A stretch of DNA of 64,000 bases from Nymphaea colorata (lineage: Eukaryota > Streptophyta > Magnoliopsida > Nymphaeales > Nymphaeaceae): NCBI RefSeq assembly GCF_008831285.2, contig NC_045145.1, positions 2,768,723 to 2,832,722 on the forward strand, written 5' to 3'. The notes beneath the pieces were generated by a model that had not been told where the DNA came from, ran no database searches, and saw only the letters and a list, made by a program, of their open reading frames with translations. Below are positions 12,400 to 22,780 of this stretch, piece by piece (the first letter of the stretch is position 1; each line of letters starts with the position of its first letter). Both the position numbers and the translations under genes were made by a program.

Positions 12400-13546
12400 T
12401 AAAGAGAAGGATAGAGAAAAATTGAACAAGATTAAAATTGATAACAAAAGATTATTTACATTGCATATCAAAAGTTCTTAGAGGTCCTCTCATGAGACCA
12501 GACAATTAGAAGTTAAGATTAATAAAGGCAAATATTGTCAGCCCACAAGATCTCCTTCAAATTTCTTCATGATATCTCAATCCTCTAGTGTCTATTCACT
12601 CTTTTTGAGGCTAATGAATGGATGGTAGCCACTTTTTAGAAGTAACTGAAATCCCTTATGGTTTTTCATTAAATGAGAATGCAAGGGATGTTTCTGGTAA
12701 CTTGCACGACTACTTGAAATAGTATGGGCACTCCCATATGATTCTCCTATCTCCATGTTTTGCATCCATTCTCCCAAAGGTCATTCATTCATTGTTCTTA
12801 TGTTGGGTTCACCCATTGAATCAATTGGCCTAAGGAGCATTGGTTGTATCAACCTCTCAACTGGATCCTCAGCACGTACGGTGATGACCGACAGACCAAA
12901 ATTTCATTTGAGGCATTGATGAAGAGTAGACGAGATTCCTCGTACTTCATGGATCCAATGCCGTCACAAGCGCAAGTTATATGACGGTGGTACATCCACC
13001 ACATCGAATATAATGAAAAGACTTGTGTGTTCGTTGATCATGTTTGTGTTGACAGTATTTTTGCCATTCATGCTTCAACCGTCGTATTCATAGATCTTGT
13101 ATCATCAGGGCGATACTTGTTTTCACGAAATCCTAAAATTTTGGCCGTGTGATCAGGACAAATATTTAAACCACCTCCATCGATCAATACATATGGCATC
13201 ATCTAAGTAGCATGGATCCTTGTAAGATAACCTCCTTGTAAGTAGCATGGATCATCTAAGTAGCATGGATTCTGAAAAGGTAATTGACTTATCCTTAAAG
13301 GCTTGAACCTGGTCTTCCTCAATCATTCGTACTTTCAAGGAGAAGACATCATCTAAGTAGCATGGATCCTTGTTCGAGGAGTCATCTAATGATTCACCAT
13401 CATTGCCTTGTAAGATAAGTTTTTGGAATTATGGTAGGTTTTTTTTATGAACTTTCTACCTTGTTGTTCATCATAGCAATAAAATCTAGAGGTTGCTTAC
13501 TTTGATTTGTCATCATAATTTTATGCGAACTGCTTCTATCACAAGA
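12400..13546 (-). pseudogene. Gypsy gag-pol spacer / protease region, decayed
   Basis: This lies between the gag zinc-knuckle-like region and RT, where the protease should be. I cannot recognise an intact D(S/T)G motif. Stops occur in all frames. It contains short duplicated blocks of CATCTAAGTAGCATGGAT at about 13200, 13253 and 13350, and a partial copy at 13238. Confidence 0.4.
13200..13367. repeat. Scattered 18-bp duplications in gypsy protease region
   Basis: CATCTAAGTAGCATGGAT occurs at about 13200-13217, 13253-13270 and 13350-13367, with a shorter copy (AAGTAGCATGGAT) just before the second. The following bases (CCTTG) are also shared by two copies. The duplications are local and are not matched in the related copy near 61 kb. 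Confidence 0.7.
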
Positions 13547-14682
13547 TCAGATGTGCTCCTGTAGTTGATATGGGAGTGGAGTGCCTATGGTGATTGTTGC
13601 TACTGCCACCTTCTCGTGATCAGGAAATAGATTCTTTAATACCTCAGGGATGCTATCATCATCAACCTTGAGTTCTTTGTTGATGAAATATTGGATAATG
13701 TTTTTGAGGACAAAACAATCCTTAGTGTCATGACCAGGGGCATGATGAAACTTATATAATTTTTCTTCATTACCTCCCATCATTTTCTCTGACATTTTTG
13801 GCAAGATGATAGTTCCTTTGGCGAGCAAGTATTCTAGGATCTTCTTGCGAGACTGATTGAGAGGAGTGAACTTCCGGTCATAACTCCACCTCAGGTGTTT
13901 GTTCATCCCTTCTTCATTTCCTTTGGACAGCGGTGTGTTCTTTTTGTGGTTAGCCTCTTTGTCATGCTTATAATTGTTGTCGTTATCCTTTCGAATACCG
14001 GCATTAGCTGTAAAGTGTGTGGGCAACTGTGTCCTCCTTCCCTTCTTACCATCGTCTTTGTACTTAGAAGCAATGATTCCATCAAAATCGTCTTCCTCAA
14101 TTCCTTCCTCTATTGAATCTGCTTGTTCAATCAACTCGGCAAAGGTCTTGACTGGGGCATTGCGGATAAGGCTTTTCAAGCGTTGGGTGAGATTATTCCT
14201 AATGAATGATGAGGCTTGTATTTCAAAAATAGGCTCATTCATCTTGTTGCATTGAATTATTTATTTTTTGATGAATTTTTGTAGCATTTTCTCCTTGTTT
14301 TTTATGAAGACTGCAAATGGTACTGAAGGTTAGAGCCATTGGAGCATTCTGCTCAAATTTCTCAACAAACATGTTAACTAATCTATCAAATTCCTTCAGT
14401 TCAATTGGGTTGACATTTTTTTTTGTATCACTGTTTAGCGATGCCTTCAAGACTTCTTGGAAAGTAACGAAACAAAGCTCTGTTATTTGTCTGAATTTTA
14501 TAGCAATTATTGAGGAATGTTGAAAGATGAACGTGTGGGCAGGTGGTTCCATCATATTTGATGAACTCATTGGGCAAACCCTTCACATCTTCGCCTCCTT
14601 CAATACCGAGGTAGTAATCCTTGCATGAGTATGAGTGTTTTCCTTTTCCCCAAAATTCGAGGTTGCTCATTCTTTTCTCCAT
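13547..14682 (-). pseudogene. Gypsy gag relic
   Basis: Three overlapping frames on the minus strand (14682-14428, 14570-14235, 14242-13547) give a gag protein broken by frameshifts. The N-terminal piece reads LPNEFIKYDGTTCPHVHLST, as in the retrotransposon gag core. The middle has IELKEFDRLVNMFVEKF. The C-terminal piece has FIRNNLTQRLKSLIRNAPVK, then FAELIEQADSIEEGI, and YKFHHAPGHDTKDCFVLKN, a C-to-Y variant of the plant gypsy gag motif C.FH...GH.T..C. Gag forms the virus-like particle. A compensating overlap of frames shows single-base indels rather than a designed frameshift. Confidence 0.75.
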
Positions 14683-15363
14683 TTCTTGAAACTTGAACTT
14701 AGTCAGACTTTCATCATCACTTGATTTGACTAATCTTGGTTTGGTTTTTTTCTTCTTGCCCTTGATCTCCTTTACTTTTTCTTTAGAACTCTCACTATCC
14801 GAGCTACTACTAGGGATGTACTTGGTTGTCTTTTTGCCTTTCTTGATAGGCTTTCACTTTCTTTTTAGCTTTTCCTCCGAACTTTCGCTTGTGAGAGGGC
14901 TAGGTGAACTGCTTTCCTCTACAATTTTTTTTCCTTTCTTGTTTATCTTCATTATCCTTTTCTTCCTAAGAGGAAGCAATTTGGGTTTTTCCTCCTCACT
15001 AGTTGCTTAGTGTGAATCTCCAAGACCTTCATCTCAATCTGTAGGAGAAGATTTGTTGTCATTCTTGTTTCTCCTTTGCTTAACCGGCTTTTTAGTTTCT
15101 GGTTTTGGAGTAACCATTAGGGTCTTTTGTTCTTGTTGCTCTCTCATGAATCACTCCATGAACACCGGAACATATCGTAGCCTTCTAACTCAATTGTTGG
15201 GAAGACAAGTGTTTCTAGCATAAGCTCAGAAGATGAAGCCTCGTTCTAAGGAGTCTGTTTAGCATGTGTTCTCGTTTCAACCATCTTGTTGACTTTCAAG
15301 TATTCACCTTGTGAGATAAGAAAATGAAGAGTCAATGGAAGGAAATGATGACAAAATGAAGGT

Positions 15364-17475
15364 TCATATTACATTAAGAGTTTTAAAAGTTACATCCAAA
15401 GAAAGTACTAACAAAGATGATGACGACTGAAGTTGAAATGAAGAGTAAAAATTAACAACGAAAACTTTTAAGGAAGAATGGATGGTGGTTGGTTGGCATC
15501 TCACTACTCGGCGTATTCTTTCTTTATCACTATGCCTGCGAACCAAGTGTATGATATACGTGTCTTCCACTCTTGTCAAGCCACTGCGAATAGTGCCTCC
15601 CATTGAGGAGAGGTGAGGTCGAATTCAAGAATAGCTTCAATTTGTGCATGTACAGAAACCATCTTCTGTCTGTGAAAGAATTGTCTCATGCATATCAGCA
15701 CAATAATCGACTCTGAAATACGGGCCCAAGAGTGTGGTACACCCATGATAATGGTGACTGTATCTAGGTGGATTCTGATAACGATCATAATAGTCCCAAA
15801 TGATCTCTTTTCCACCTAACTGTTCGATCAAACAGCGGTATTGTTCTAAGATTGTCAATGATCTATCAGTGTTTCTGAATAGACTGGTTTAGTGTCTTGC
15901 GTGCTTGAGAAACCACAATTGTAAGGCATATGTGCATCCTTCTATAAAGTCAGCGTCTCCAATGGTGAAACGGGTGAGTCCTCAATAAAGAAAAGTCAAG
16001 GCTGTCATTGTTATTGACATGTCGGGTCCCGCTATATCCCCATATTCAAAAAGTGTGGCAATGCGAACATCTAGGAGGTCACTTCCATCCATGAAAATGG
16101 TCACTCCCGTTGTGCAAAGCATCATACAATGTTTAATTCTTCCGATTGCTTTTTGAGATAAGGTGGAAGGTTCAACATAGGCTCCAAATTCTTCATACTA
16201 ATTTTTCAGGTTGATGCTTTGGCTCTCATGGTTTTCTACTAGGGGCCAAATTTTTCGTTCAGTAAAGTGAGCTATAAGGTCATTTGCATTAACCTTAGTC
16301 GGGTTCATGAGGAACTGTTTCTCCAACGGATCATTTGAGTCACAAGTTGGGGTGGGGAGGTCTAGTATTTTGGAAAATTCATTTTATAATATTGTCATTT
16401 CTCCCATTGAATCCAAAAAAAGGAGGTCCTTGGGTTCCATCACTCAGCAATTTCATTTATCAAATTCTCATCCATTGATTGCATTCCTCTAGCTGCCACT
16501 GTCTCTAGCCCACATTCTTCAAAGTAGGAAGTTAACATCCGATGGAAAATGGGATGCCAAGACCGGCACCATCCGGGAGCCAAAGGTTTAGACTCAAGAG
16601 AGATGTAAGTAGACCGTTCGGGTCCTTCCCCAAAGAGGATGTGATCATAAGGGAATGTGACACCACGTTGGAGAGAATACATCTTGAGTGACGACTCTGA
16701 ATGGTAAAGTTTAAATTAATGGAAAAGATTGACTAGGTGGACAAAGACGATATGAAGTAGAGGCATATAATGAGGTTGTAAATCATCACATAAGGTTTTA
16801 TGCACATCAACGTCCTCTATACTTCTATCATGTGAAATAATTGTGAAGAAAAAAGAGTGTAGGGACCTAATTGAGATAATTTTTGCGTCACGATAATTCA
16901 ATGTCGAGTTATGTTCATATACTTTAGTCAAATGGCTTAGTACTAGCATAGATTCTTCTTTAGGCAACTAAAAGTATGATTTATCAACTTCTTCTTAAAC
17001 ACTCGTCGATATACCACAAGTTACCACTCACGGTACTAACAAGGGAGCCTTCTCACGCAAGGTGTGTTCTAGTTGTGAGGCTTAGTCTTATGCCACCGCC
17101 TAAGACCAAGTCCAGCAACATGATGACTTGGACAAATAGGTACGAGTTTTGAAATATGAGAAATCATGCAAAATCTATTGTCTATAATGTAGTGTTTCCT
17201 AAGATAATGATTAAAATAAGTAGAAGAGAGCAAGCATTGTTTTCAATCAAGCCTTAAATTGAGGAGGGTTGTATTGGATCCTAGATTTTGGTGAACATGA
17301 TTCATCCTCCTCAATTAGTCTTATATGCAAGAAAGCATACACAATCACCAAGCAATATAATAAAATGTCAATTGAGTCAAGGCCAAAGAAGGGGACATGC
17401 TTTATCATTGACAATGTATGAGATGTTCAAGTTAGTGGAAATGCATCAATGATAATCATAGTCAAACGATGACGG
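15364..17475 (-). pseudogene. Gypsy 5' region with ORF1-like remnants
   Basis: This lies between the primer-binding site and gag. Two readable pieces on the minus strand are 16682-16440 (includes MYSLQRGVTFPYDHILFGEG, FHRMLTSYFEECG) and 15858-15637 (includes MTILEQYRCLIEQLGGKEII). I do not recognise a family. Extra frames upstream of gag are known in Tat/Ogre elements, which is the likeliest explanation. About 1.35 kb of it (16110-17470) recurs, in the same orientation and with many differences, at 60772-62109, so it belongs to the element rather than to a host gene. Confidence 0.55.
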
Positions 17476-17495
17476 GTCCCAACACGGTCGCCATC
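17474..17495 (-). other. Gypsy primer-binding site
   Basis: In element orientation the LTR ends in CAAACA, followed after two bases by TGGCGACCGTGTTGGGACCC. A TGG start immediately downstream of the 5' LTR is the expected complement of a tRNA CCA end. The site fixes the boundary of LTR B. I cannot name the tRNA with confidence. Confidence 0.65.
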
Positions 17496-18300
17496 TGTTT
17501 GCATCTCCAAAAATATTTGATTTTTGGAGTGCTTCAAAAAAATAAAGTTTTATTTTAAATTAAAGAGAAAGAGACTCGCCCGTCAGTACGAGAATCGACC
17601 GTTCCCGACGTCTTTACTGGGGGTAATCAATCCTAGGGCTGCTAATTCTTGATGTATTTTGCTTTGGCTTAAACATCTTTTCCATTCTAAATGCGGTATT
17701 GTGTTTGAGAGAATGTTGAAGATTTGATGTTTCAAACTTTTGAAAAAGTTCTTGAAGAATCACTTGAGAGTGTAAAACATTTTGATTTGATAAAATCATG
17801 AATTGATAAATCTTTACAAATACCATTTAGAAAGCTTGAAAAATCATTTTTGAAGTGGATTTAATATTCTCTTAAGAAAGTAGGTTTGAGGTTTTGCTCT
17901 AATTCAGTTACTACCTAGTTAGAGCTTCATCTCATCTTGCTTAAGTTCTTTTGAAGAGGTGTTTATGATCATAAGTGATGTTAAGTGAGTTTAAATGTAT
18001 GAATGCATTAATTCTACATTATTAGAAGAGAATAATTCATTTCTACCATAACATTCAACTAAAAGCATTTCTACCATCTCTTACATCTAAGTTTCTCATT
18101 TTTATTTAGAAGATTGTTAAAAATATTTTTATGAAAAGATAAAAGTTTTTGAAAATTGAATCGGGTTGTAGATCATCGAGCAAGATTCCAATATTGGGTC
18201 ATTACTTGATTTTTGGTCTTAGGTAAGTTGACAAATAAGAAGTTAAAACCTTTATATCCAAAAGAATGGAAAAGATAAAATACTCCCACAAAGACAGAGA

Positions 18301-18700
18301 GAGAGAGAGAGAGAGAGATTTTAAAATTCACTAAATTAAAGATTTTAAAAGGGGGGGAGATATGTATCTTTATATGTATTTTATTTGTATATACGTACAT
18401 GTATAGATGTATATGTTTATATATACGTATATGTATGTATGTGAAAGCTTTTGAAAATGAAGTATTTACTTAAATAGAGAGGAAAAAGAAGTTCTTAAAA
18501 TAGAGAGAGAGAGAGAGATTTTAAAGATCACTAAATTAAAGATTTTAAAAGGGGGGGAGATATGTATCTTTATATGTATTTTGTAAGTATATACGTACAT
18601 GTATAGATGTATATGTATATATATATATATATATGTATGTATGTGAAAGCTTTTGAAAATGAAGTATTTACTTAAATAGAGAGAAAAAAGAAGTTCTTAA
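18301..18700. repeat. 200-bp tandem duplication in LTR B
   Basis: The landmark GATTTTAAAAGGGGGGGAGA occurs at 18341 and again at 18541, and the flanking sequence (GA run, TATGTATCTTTATATG, GAAAGCTTTTGAAAATGAAG) repeats in register. LTR A has this unit once (about 6480-6680), so the duplication arose in B after insertion. Confidence 0.8.
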
Positions 18701-18835
18701 AATAAAGAGAGAGAGAGAGAGAGAGAAATGCACATATACGTGTACATACTATTGCACATACACATATATGAAAGTTTATAAAAAGAGGATATTGATTAGA
18801 AGAGAAATAAAGATTTTAAAAGAAAAGAAATAGAG

Positions 18836-18837
<2 letters not shown>

Positions 18838-18919
<82 letters not shown>
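18838..18919. repeat. (TA)n microsatellite
   Basis: About 80 bp of uninterrupted TA dinucleotide inside LTR B. The matching place in LTR A (about 6820-6850) is much shorter. Confidence 0.95.
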
Positions 18920-18920
<1 letters not shown>

Positions 18921-19571
18921 AAATTTGTAGGAGAAGACCTTTAACTTCAAGAGAGAAATGAAAGATTCTAGAGAGAGAGGGAGAATAGAACAATATATTT
19001 ATGCATTCATGTATATATGAAAATTTGTAAAATAAAATATGGAACCACAGAAAAAGAATGATGAAGAACATCATCATGTGCACATATATGTATATAATAT
19101 GCATATACTTATGTGTCTTCATGAAATTAAAAGTCAAGAAATTACTTAAAATATCCGACTTCAATTTTTATGTAGGCCGGAGAGGAACTTGGGCTCATGC
19201 AAGTGCCAAAGCAGTCTCCAAAGCCTCATTAGAGAGGGTTCTTGCTTTTAAAAATCTTATGAAAAGCATGATTTCAAATATTTTTTATATATGAACATAA
19301 AAACACGTTTTGGCATGAGAACGAAACATAAAACAAATGGAAGGTCCGTGCATGTGCGTGCAGCGCTCTTAAACTCAAATTTTATTGTCTTGATTTCAAT
19401 TTTTGGGTTTTGAGTTTGAAATAATAAATTTGGGTCTAGACTTGGATTTTGGATCTTATTTGGTTTTGAGAGTTGGATTTTGGATTTAAATCTCGTGTCT
19501 AAAGTTGAGTTTTGAATTTATGTTTGCGTAAAAAGAATGCAGTCTTTTCGAAAAAATTTGGGGTTAAAACA

Positions 19572-20292
19572 CTCTTCACCAATGGCCACAATGAACAAGA
19601 AAAGTTATGGAGAAAAACTTCATGATGATACTCTTTATCGTAGTACAGTTGGAGCCTTACAATATGTAACTTTGACACGTCCTGACATCAGCTTTGTTGT
19701 TAATTGGGTGTGTTTGTTTATGCACTGGTCAACAGAGACCCATTGGGCAGTTGTAAAGAGGATTTTACGATATTTGAAAGCCACTATCCATGAGGGACTA
19801 CTTACAAATGCTTCACCTCAATTATCTCTATCTATTTTTACTGGTGCAGATTGGGCCGGCTGCCCTATTGATCGAAGGTCCACCGGAGGATATGTTGTCT
19901 TCCTTCGACAAACATTGGTCTCATGGAGCTTTAGAAAACAAAAATGTAGTATCCAGGTCCAGCATTGAAGCAGAGTACCAAGCCCTAGAAAATGCAAATG
20001 TTGAGCTTCTATGGATCAAATATTTGTTGCAAGAACTCAATATACAGTCCATGCATATTCCAACAATGTGGTGCGATAACGTGGGTGCAACATGATTAGC
20101 TTCTCATCCAATGGTTCACACCAGAACCAAACACGTGGAAATAGATTTGCTTTTCGTTCCAACTCAAAATTCAGTAATGTCATCCAAAGACCAAGTTGTG
20201 GATCTATTCACAAAACCTTTACCCAAGCATCGGTTTGCAGATCTTAAGAGAAAGTTGCATGTGACTATCAGCCCCATGCACTTGAGGGGGGA
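19572..20292 (+). pseudogene. Ty1/copia pol relic, right half (RNase H)
   Basis: This continues the protein broken off at 5668. It starts SSPMAT, then HDDTLYRSTVGALQYVTLTR and PDISFVVNWVCLFMH, then RILRYLKATIHEGLL, FTGADWAGCPIDRRSTGGY and, after a frameshift near 19920, SRSSIEAEYQALENANVELL, a stop-containing WCDN region, HVEIDLLFV, and DLFTKPLPKHRFADLKRKL. These are the RNase H motifs of copia pol, including the ADWAG and SRSS.EAEY signatures. It ends in a polypurine tract TTGAGGGGGGA at about 20283-20292. Confidence 0.85.
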
Positions 20293-20667
20293 TGTAGGAG
20301 GAAAGAACCGGACACTTGGAGGAAAGAATCAAACACTTGTAAGGCAGGAAGCTATTAACATGGAAGATTTTCAAGCTGTAAAATCGTCAATGGGTGAAAG
20401 AAATAAGGCAATAAAATATTATGAAGATCATCACGATGAAGACAAACAAGAAAGTTGTAAAGGTTGTAACCGAAATCCTTGGAACGGTCATGGTGAATTG
20501 TGCATTGTTAAATGCGACCACTCATCTTCATTGTAAAGTAAAAAAAACAAGAGAAAGTTCTTAATTAAACCTGTGTGAGAGCAGGACTTCACCGAGGACG
20601 TAGGCATATTGCCGAACCTCGTTAAATCTGAGTTTTCTTCTCTTTTTGTAAGAGATCCATTCCATCA
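20293..20667 (+). repeat. 3' LTR of the outer copia element
   Basis: Immediately after the polypurine tract the sequence begins TGTAGGAGGAAAG. Near its end are GAGGACGTAGGCATATTGCC and a pyrimidine-rich tail finishing about CCATTCCATCA, the layout of copia LTRs (compare the LTR tails at 47800 and 52590, which also have GGACGTAGGC followed by GCCGAACC). No 5' partner survives in the window, so the right boundary is approximate. Confidence 0.55.
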
Positions 20668-21044
20668 TGGTTGGAAGAGAAGTGCAGTGGGAGTAGATTG
20701 CAGGCTGAAGACGCAGCAAGGGTGCATCCGAGGAGGCTAAGGTGGCATGCCTTCTTCAGATGTCTAAGGTTTCCAACCTCCCACCTTTGTGCTGAAGCTC
20801 AGGATTTATAGGTCTTGGGAGGTAAGATCATTGATGCTCTTACTTGGGACTTGGTTTCTTGATATTGGGAACCAGGTAACAAAAAAGGAGGGGTGGAGGA
20901 AGACTGCACCCAGCTGGGCTGCGCCTCCCCCAACCAATGATCCATTGTAAGATGGATCATTCTCTTTTTACTTCTAGCAACCAACTTCATTTAGTTCTTA
21001 ATTCTTGATTAAAAGTCTCTCTTTTTTTAAGACGGGGGAGGAGT
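20668..21044. other. Intergenic, no gene seen
   Basis: Between the copia LTR and the hairpin array I see no coding similarity and no RNA gene. A modest GC rise at 20680-20950 is not accompanied by a convincing frame. Confidence 0.4.
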
Positions 21045-21760
21045 GCTAGCCTACTAGAGGCTATTCTATAATCTGATGTTTGAATTGGGATAAGCCTTGA
21101 TTAGGCTGGTCTACTTTTCAGATTTGAAATATTTTTAAAATGATTTAAAGAAGGGCACGCCCCAAATGGCTGCTTCTTAATTTGTTTTGAAAAGAGATCA
21201 GCTTTAATTGAACTGGTCTAGTTTAAGTTTGATATTGATATCTTTTCAAAGTCAAGAAAGAGCATGCCAATTTGTGTGGCTCCTTGTTTGATGCCTTCTT
21301 AAAAAGGAACCAACTTACTTAAAGTTGATCTGGTTTTTCTTCAAAAGATTGAGATTTTTCTAAAAAGAATTTTGAAAAGAAGAGAGCATGCCCAATTGGG
21401 TGGCTCTTTGATTGGCTTTGAAAATATCTCAACTATAGTTGAGCTGGTTTTTCTTTAACACTGAGATTTTTTTTTATTTTTTGAGAAGAGGAATAGCCCA
21501 CTTAGGTGACTCTTTTTTTAGTTCTTGAAATATATTAGCTCACTGAGTTGATTTGCTCTTCAAAACTTTTGTTTGAAAAGAAGAATTGAAGTATGTCCAA
21601 AATGGGTTGTTCTAATTAAATTTTATCTTCTTGCTTTAAATTTTTACAGCTAACATTAGTTAGCATTTAAACTCCCAACCTATGGAGGGCCTGCTAGAGG
21701 CTGCCTCGCCAATGGGTCTTGGAAATAGATCAGATTTTATGAAGCTGATCTATTAAGATC
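21045..21760. repeat. Degenerate tandem array of hairpin-bearing units
   Basis: At least six units about 80-120 bp apart each carry two short inverted repeats. Type a: TAGCCTACTAGAGGCTA (21047), GAGCATGCCAATTTGTGTGG (about 21259) and its relatives at about 21155, 21385, 21490 and 21595. Type b: AAGCCTTGATTAGGCT (about 21092), GATCAGCTTTAATTGAACTG (21196), CAACTTACTTAAAGTTG (about 21311), CTCAACTATAGTTGAG (21428), GCTCACTGAGTT (about 21538), GCTAACATTAGTTAGC (about 21651) and an AGATCAG/CTGATCT pair (about 21727). The arms differ between units but stay complementary within each. No coding frame is apparent. I do not recognise the family. Confidence 0.55.
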
Positions 21761-21887
21761 TTTCTCAGAAGGGTGGCATTAAGGCTAATGGTTTGAAAAA
21801 GAAAATGCCTTGAAAAAAAATTTGGGTCATTATATACATCTGTAGGGAGGGTGGCATTAAGGCTAATACTCTTGTGGCTACAGATTT

Positions 21888-21888
<1 letters not shown>

Positions 21889-21932
<44 letters not shown>

Positions 21933-21933
21933 C
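21889..21933. repeat. (CA)n(GA)n microsatellite
   Basis: ACACACACA followed by about 16 GA dinucleotides. No gene is attached. Confidence 0.9.
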
Positions 21934-21974
21934 TCCAACATTGTTTGAAAGGGAGTAGGCATAATAGGTGTCAG

Positions 21975-22780
21975 TAGGAATGTAAATGAATAAAATATAT
22001 CTGATCATTAATCGGATTGCGTGTCTGTTCAACCGCATCTGGTAAATAGATTTATGCATTCTGGAAACTCACATGGAGAATAGTATGCCGCTTAATAATC
22101 AAATCTTATTCTTGACTTCAATATCCGACTGGGTTGTGATAAACACAATACCTGATTATTCGTCGAATCTTATATATGTTAGTGGAGTTCCAGGTCAGCT
22201 TTAATAAATAGGTGGCTGAGTTTGAGTCTATATCCCTATCTGATTACATAAACTATAATTAAGTCGAATTAGCAAAGATTGAATCTAAGCATAATTCGAA
22301 CCATTTGCGACATTCCAATTTTTTTTGTAATAATGTCATTAGGAATGTCAACAGATCAGATTGAATATACCCTTAATCATATATGTTTTTTCGAATGTTC
22401 AGATATTCAAATTCGAATATGAACAAAGAAAAAACATATTTGAATCTGATTTCACAATTCGAACCTGATTTTTACATGTACATCTGAATCTGATACGAGT
22501 TTTGAACTCAATCTAACTGATTTTCAAAATGTTCCAGCATTGTATATCGAATATTTATTTAAAACTAAATGCAATCTGAATCCAATTCTGAATAGATATT
22601 TATCTATATTCGAAGCCAAATCGAATCGGATGTCATTCATAAATTCATATCCGGTATGATTTCTTAGTGGAATATCAAAATTTTTTTTGTTCATATCAGA
22701 TTTTTTTAAGAGCCGTTTGAGCAGATATCCAATGCAAATCGAATATATAATATCCCCAAATTCACATATATATTTCCATG
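21975..22780. repeat. Dispersed repeat rich in GAATCTGAT / ATTCGAAT words
   Basis: The stretch is dominated by variants of TCGAATATG, GAATCTGAT and AATCCGAT. The same vocabulary occurs at 33564-33990, 36180-36480 and 36742-37085, some with similar edges (TAGGAATGTCAACAGATCAG here; AAGGATGTCAGTGGATCAG at 36190; TAGGGATGTAAATAT at 36742 and its inverted GACATCCTTA at 37075). This suggests a family of degraded non-autonomous elements, but I could not find matched target duplications. Confidence 0.4.

Larger units (their letters stand above)
5669..19571 (-). mobile_element. Ty3/gypsy (Tat-type) LTR retrotransposon, degenerate, minus orientation
   Basis: A 13.9-kb element bounded by two directly repeated LTRs (5669-8929 and 17496-19571), which in element orientation start TGTT and end in CA. 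Element order, all on the minus strand, is PBS, untranslated and ORF1-like region, gag, protease/RT, RNase H, a second RNase H-like domain, integrase, PPT, 3' LTR. Two RNase H domains in one polyprotein are a known hallmark of the Tat/Ogre lineage. The coding region is split into many short frames by stops and frameshifts, so it is inactive. It sits inside a copia element. A 5-bp target duplication is not perfect (candidates gtctt and ctctt at the two flanks). Confidence 0.85.
17496..19571 (-). repeat. Gypsy LTR B (5' LTR, internally deleted)
   Basis: Begins TGTTTGCATCTCC on the plus strand and ends TTAAAACA, aligning end to end with LTR A. It lacks the 1.4 kb found at 7261-8660 of A (junction near 19300) and has its own 200-bp tandem duplication at about 18301-18700. 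It also carries an expanded TA tract. Divergence from A is considerable, so the insertion is old. Confidence 0.75.

Noticed and set aside
9100-14682. Endogenous pararetrovirus (caulimovirid) insertion
   Set aside because: Flanking LTRs, integrase, dual RNase H and gag identify a gypsy retrotransposon; pararetroviruses lack LTRs and integrase.
18796-19164. 122-codon minus-strand frame
   Set aside because: Made largely of an alternating Ile/Tyr run from the (TA)n tract in LTR B.
21045-21760. CRISPR-like array
   Set aside because: The spaced short palindromes superficially recall one, but repeats are not conserved in sequence, spacing is irregular, and this is plant nuclear DNA.
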